Below, piece after piece: positions 6,001 through 6,045 of a stretch of 6,045 nt of DNA. Source of the stretch: Frankia sp. (GTDB lineage: Bacteria > Actinomycetota > Actinomycetes > Frankiales > Frankiaceae); NCBI GenBank assembly GCA_019689615.1, contig JADGHD010000323.1:1-6045 (forward strand), in the 5' to 3' direction. Every line of letters begins with the position of its first letter. Within the stretch, counting starts at the first letter, position 1. A program made the position numbers and the translations under genes. The notes under the pieces are model-generated. The model had not been told where the DNA came from. It ran no database searches and was given only the letters and a program-made list of their open reading frames with translations.

Positions 6001-6028
6001 CGGCCGGGGTGGCGCGGCCGGGGTGGCG
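6001..6028 (+). repeat. 14-bp tandem repeat, two perfect copies
   Basis: CGGCCGGGGTGGCG occurs twice in direct succession, followed by a decayed partial copy (CGGCTGGG, 6029-6036) near the window edge. It lies in non-coding sequence beyond the acyltransferase hairpin. The array may continue beyond the window; function unknown. Confidence 0.7.
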
Positions 6029-6045
6029 CGGCTGGGCTCATGGCG

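Noticed and set aside
1..6045. tRNA, rRNA, CRISPR, insertion sequence, attachment site or riboswitch
   Set aside because: No cloverleaf-like element, spaced repeat array, transposase motif or terminal inverted repeat pair was found on reading both strands; the window is almost fully occupied by the described genes.

Overview
The window is very GC-rich with strong third-position G/C bias, coding is dense, and the main genes all run on the + strand. Protein families and gene order point to a filamentous actinomycete. A Frankia-like genome is a reasonable guess, but the sequence alone does not fix the genus.

Positions 1 to 4482 hold a 'conservon' (cvn operon), the actinobacterial four-gene signalling module, here with a P450 as fifth member. 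In order: cvnA, a membrane histidine-kinase-like ATPase whose start is probably cut off by the left edge; cvnB, a Roadblock/LC7 protein; cvnC, DUF742; cvnD, a small Ras/MglA-like GTPase; and cvnE, a cytochrome P450. The genes are tightly coupled: cvnB/cvnC and cvnD/cvnE overlap by ATGA, and cvnC/cvnD overlap by 20 nt, with cvnD starting at a TTG behind a strong Shine-Dalgarno sequence. The apparent 103-nt gap between cvnA and cvnB is exactly spanned by an open frame of 36 codons plus stop. It joins cvnA by an ATGA overlap and cvnB by a second ATGA overlap, so it may be a coupling mini-gene. In Streptomyces coelicolor, CvnA-D are described as a membrane-associated complex likened to eukaryotic G-protein-coupled systems. 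The same assembly is inferred here: CvnA anchors and signals, CvnB and CvnC act as adaptors, CvnD is the switch and CvnE is an output or ligand-binding partner.

The P450 is the most unusual protein. It keeps the haem-ligand cysteine, but the K-helix ExxR motif reads E-A-V-L and the I-helix acid/alcohol pair reads Q-A. Loss of ExxR is known in the conservon-associated CYP157 family. Here both hallmarks are altered, which makes an ordinary monooxygenase role uncertain.

Positions 4483 to 4648 form a short intergenic region with inverted repeats and a small A/T-rich patch that may hold a promoter. A second unit follows: an integral-membrane acyltransferase of the OafA/YrhL (acyltransferase 3) family at 4649 to 5953. 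Behind it lie a strong GC hairpin (candidate terminator) and a G-rich 14-bp tandem repeat near the right edge. No RNA genes, insertion sequences, CRISPR arrays or attachment sites were seen.
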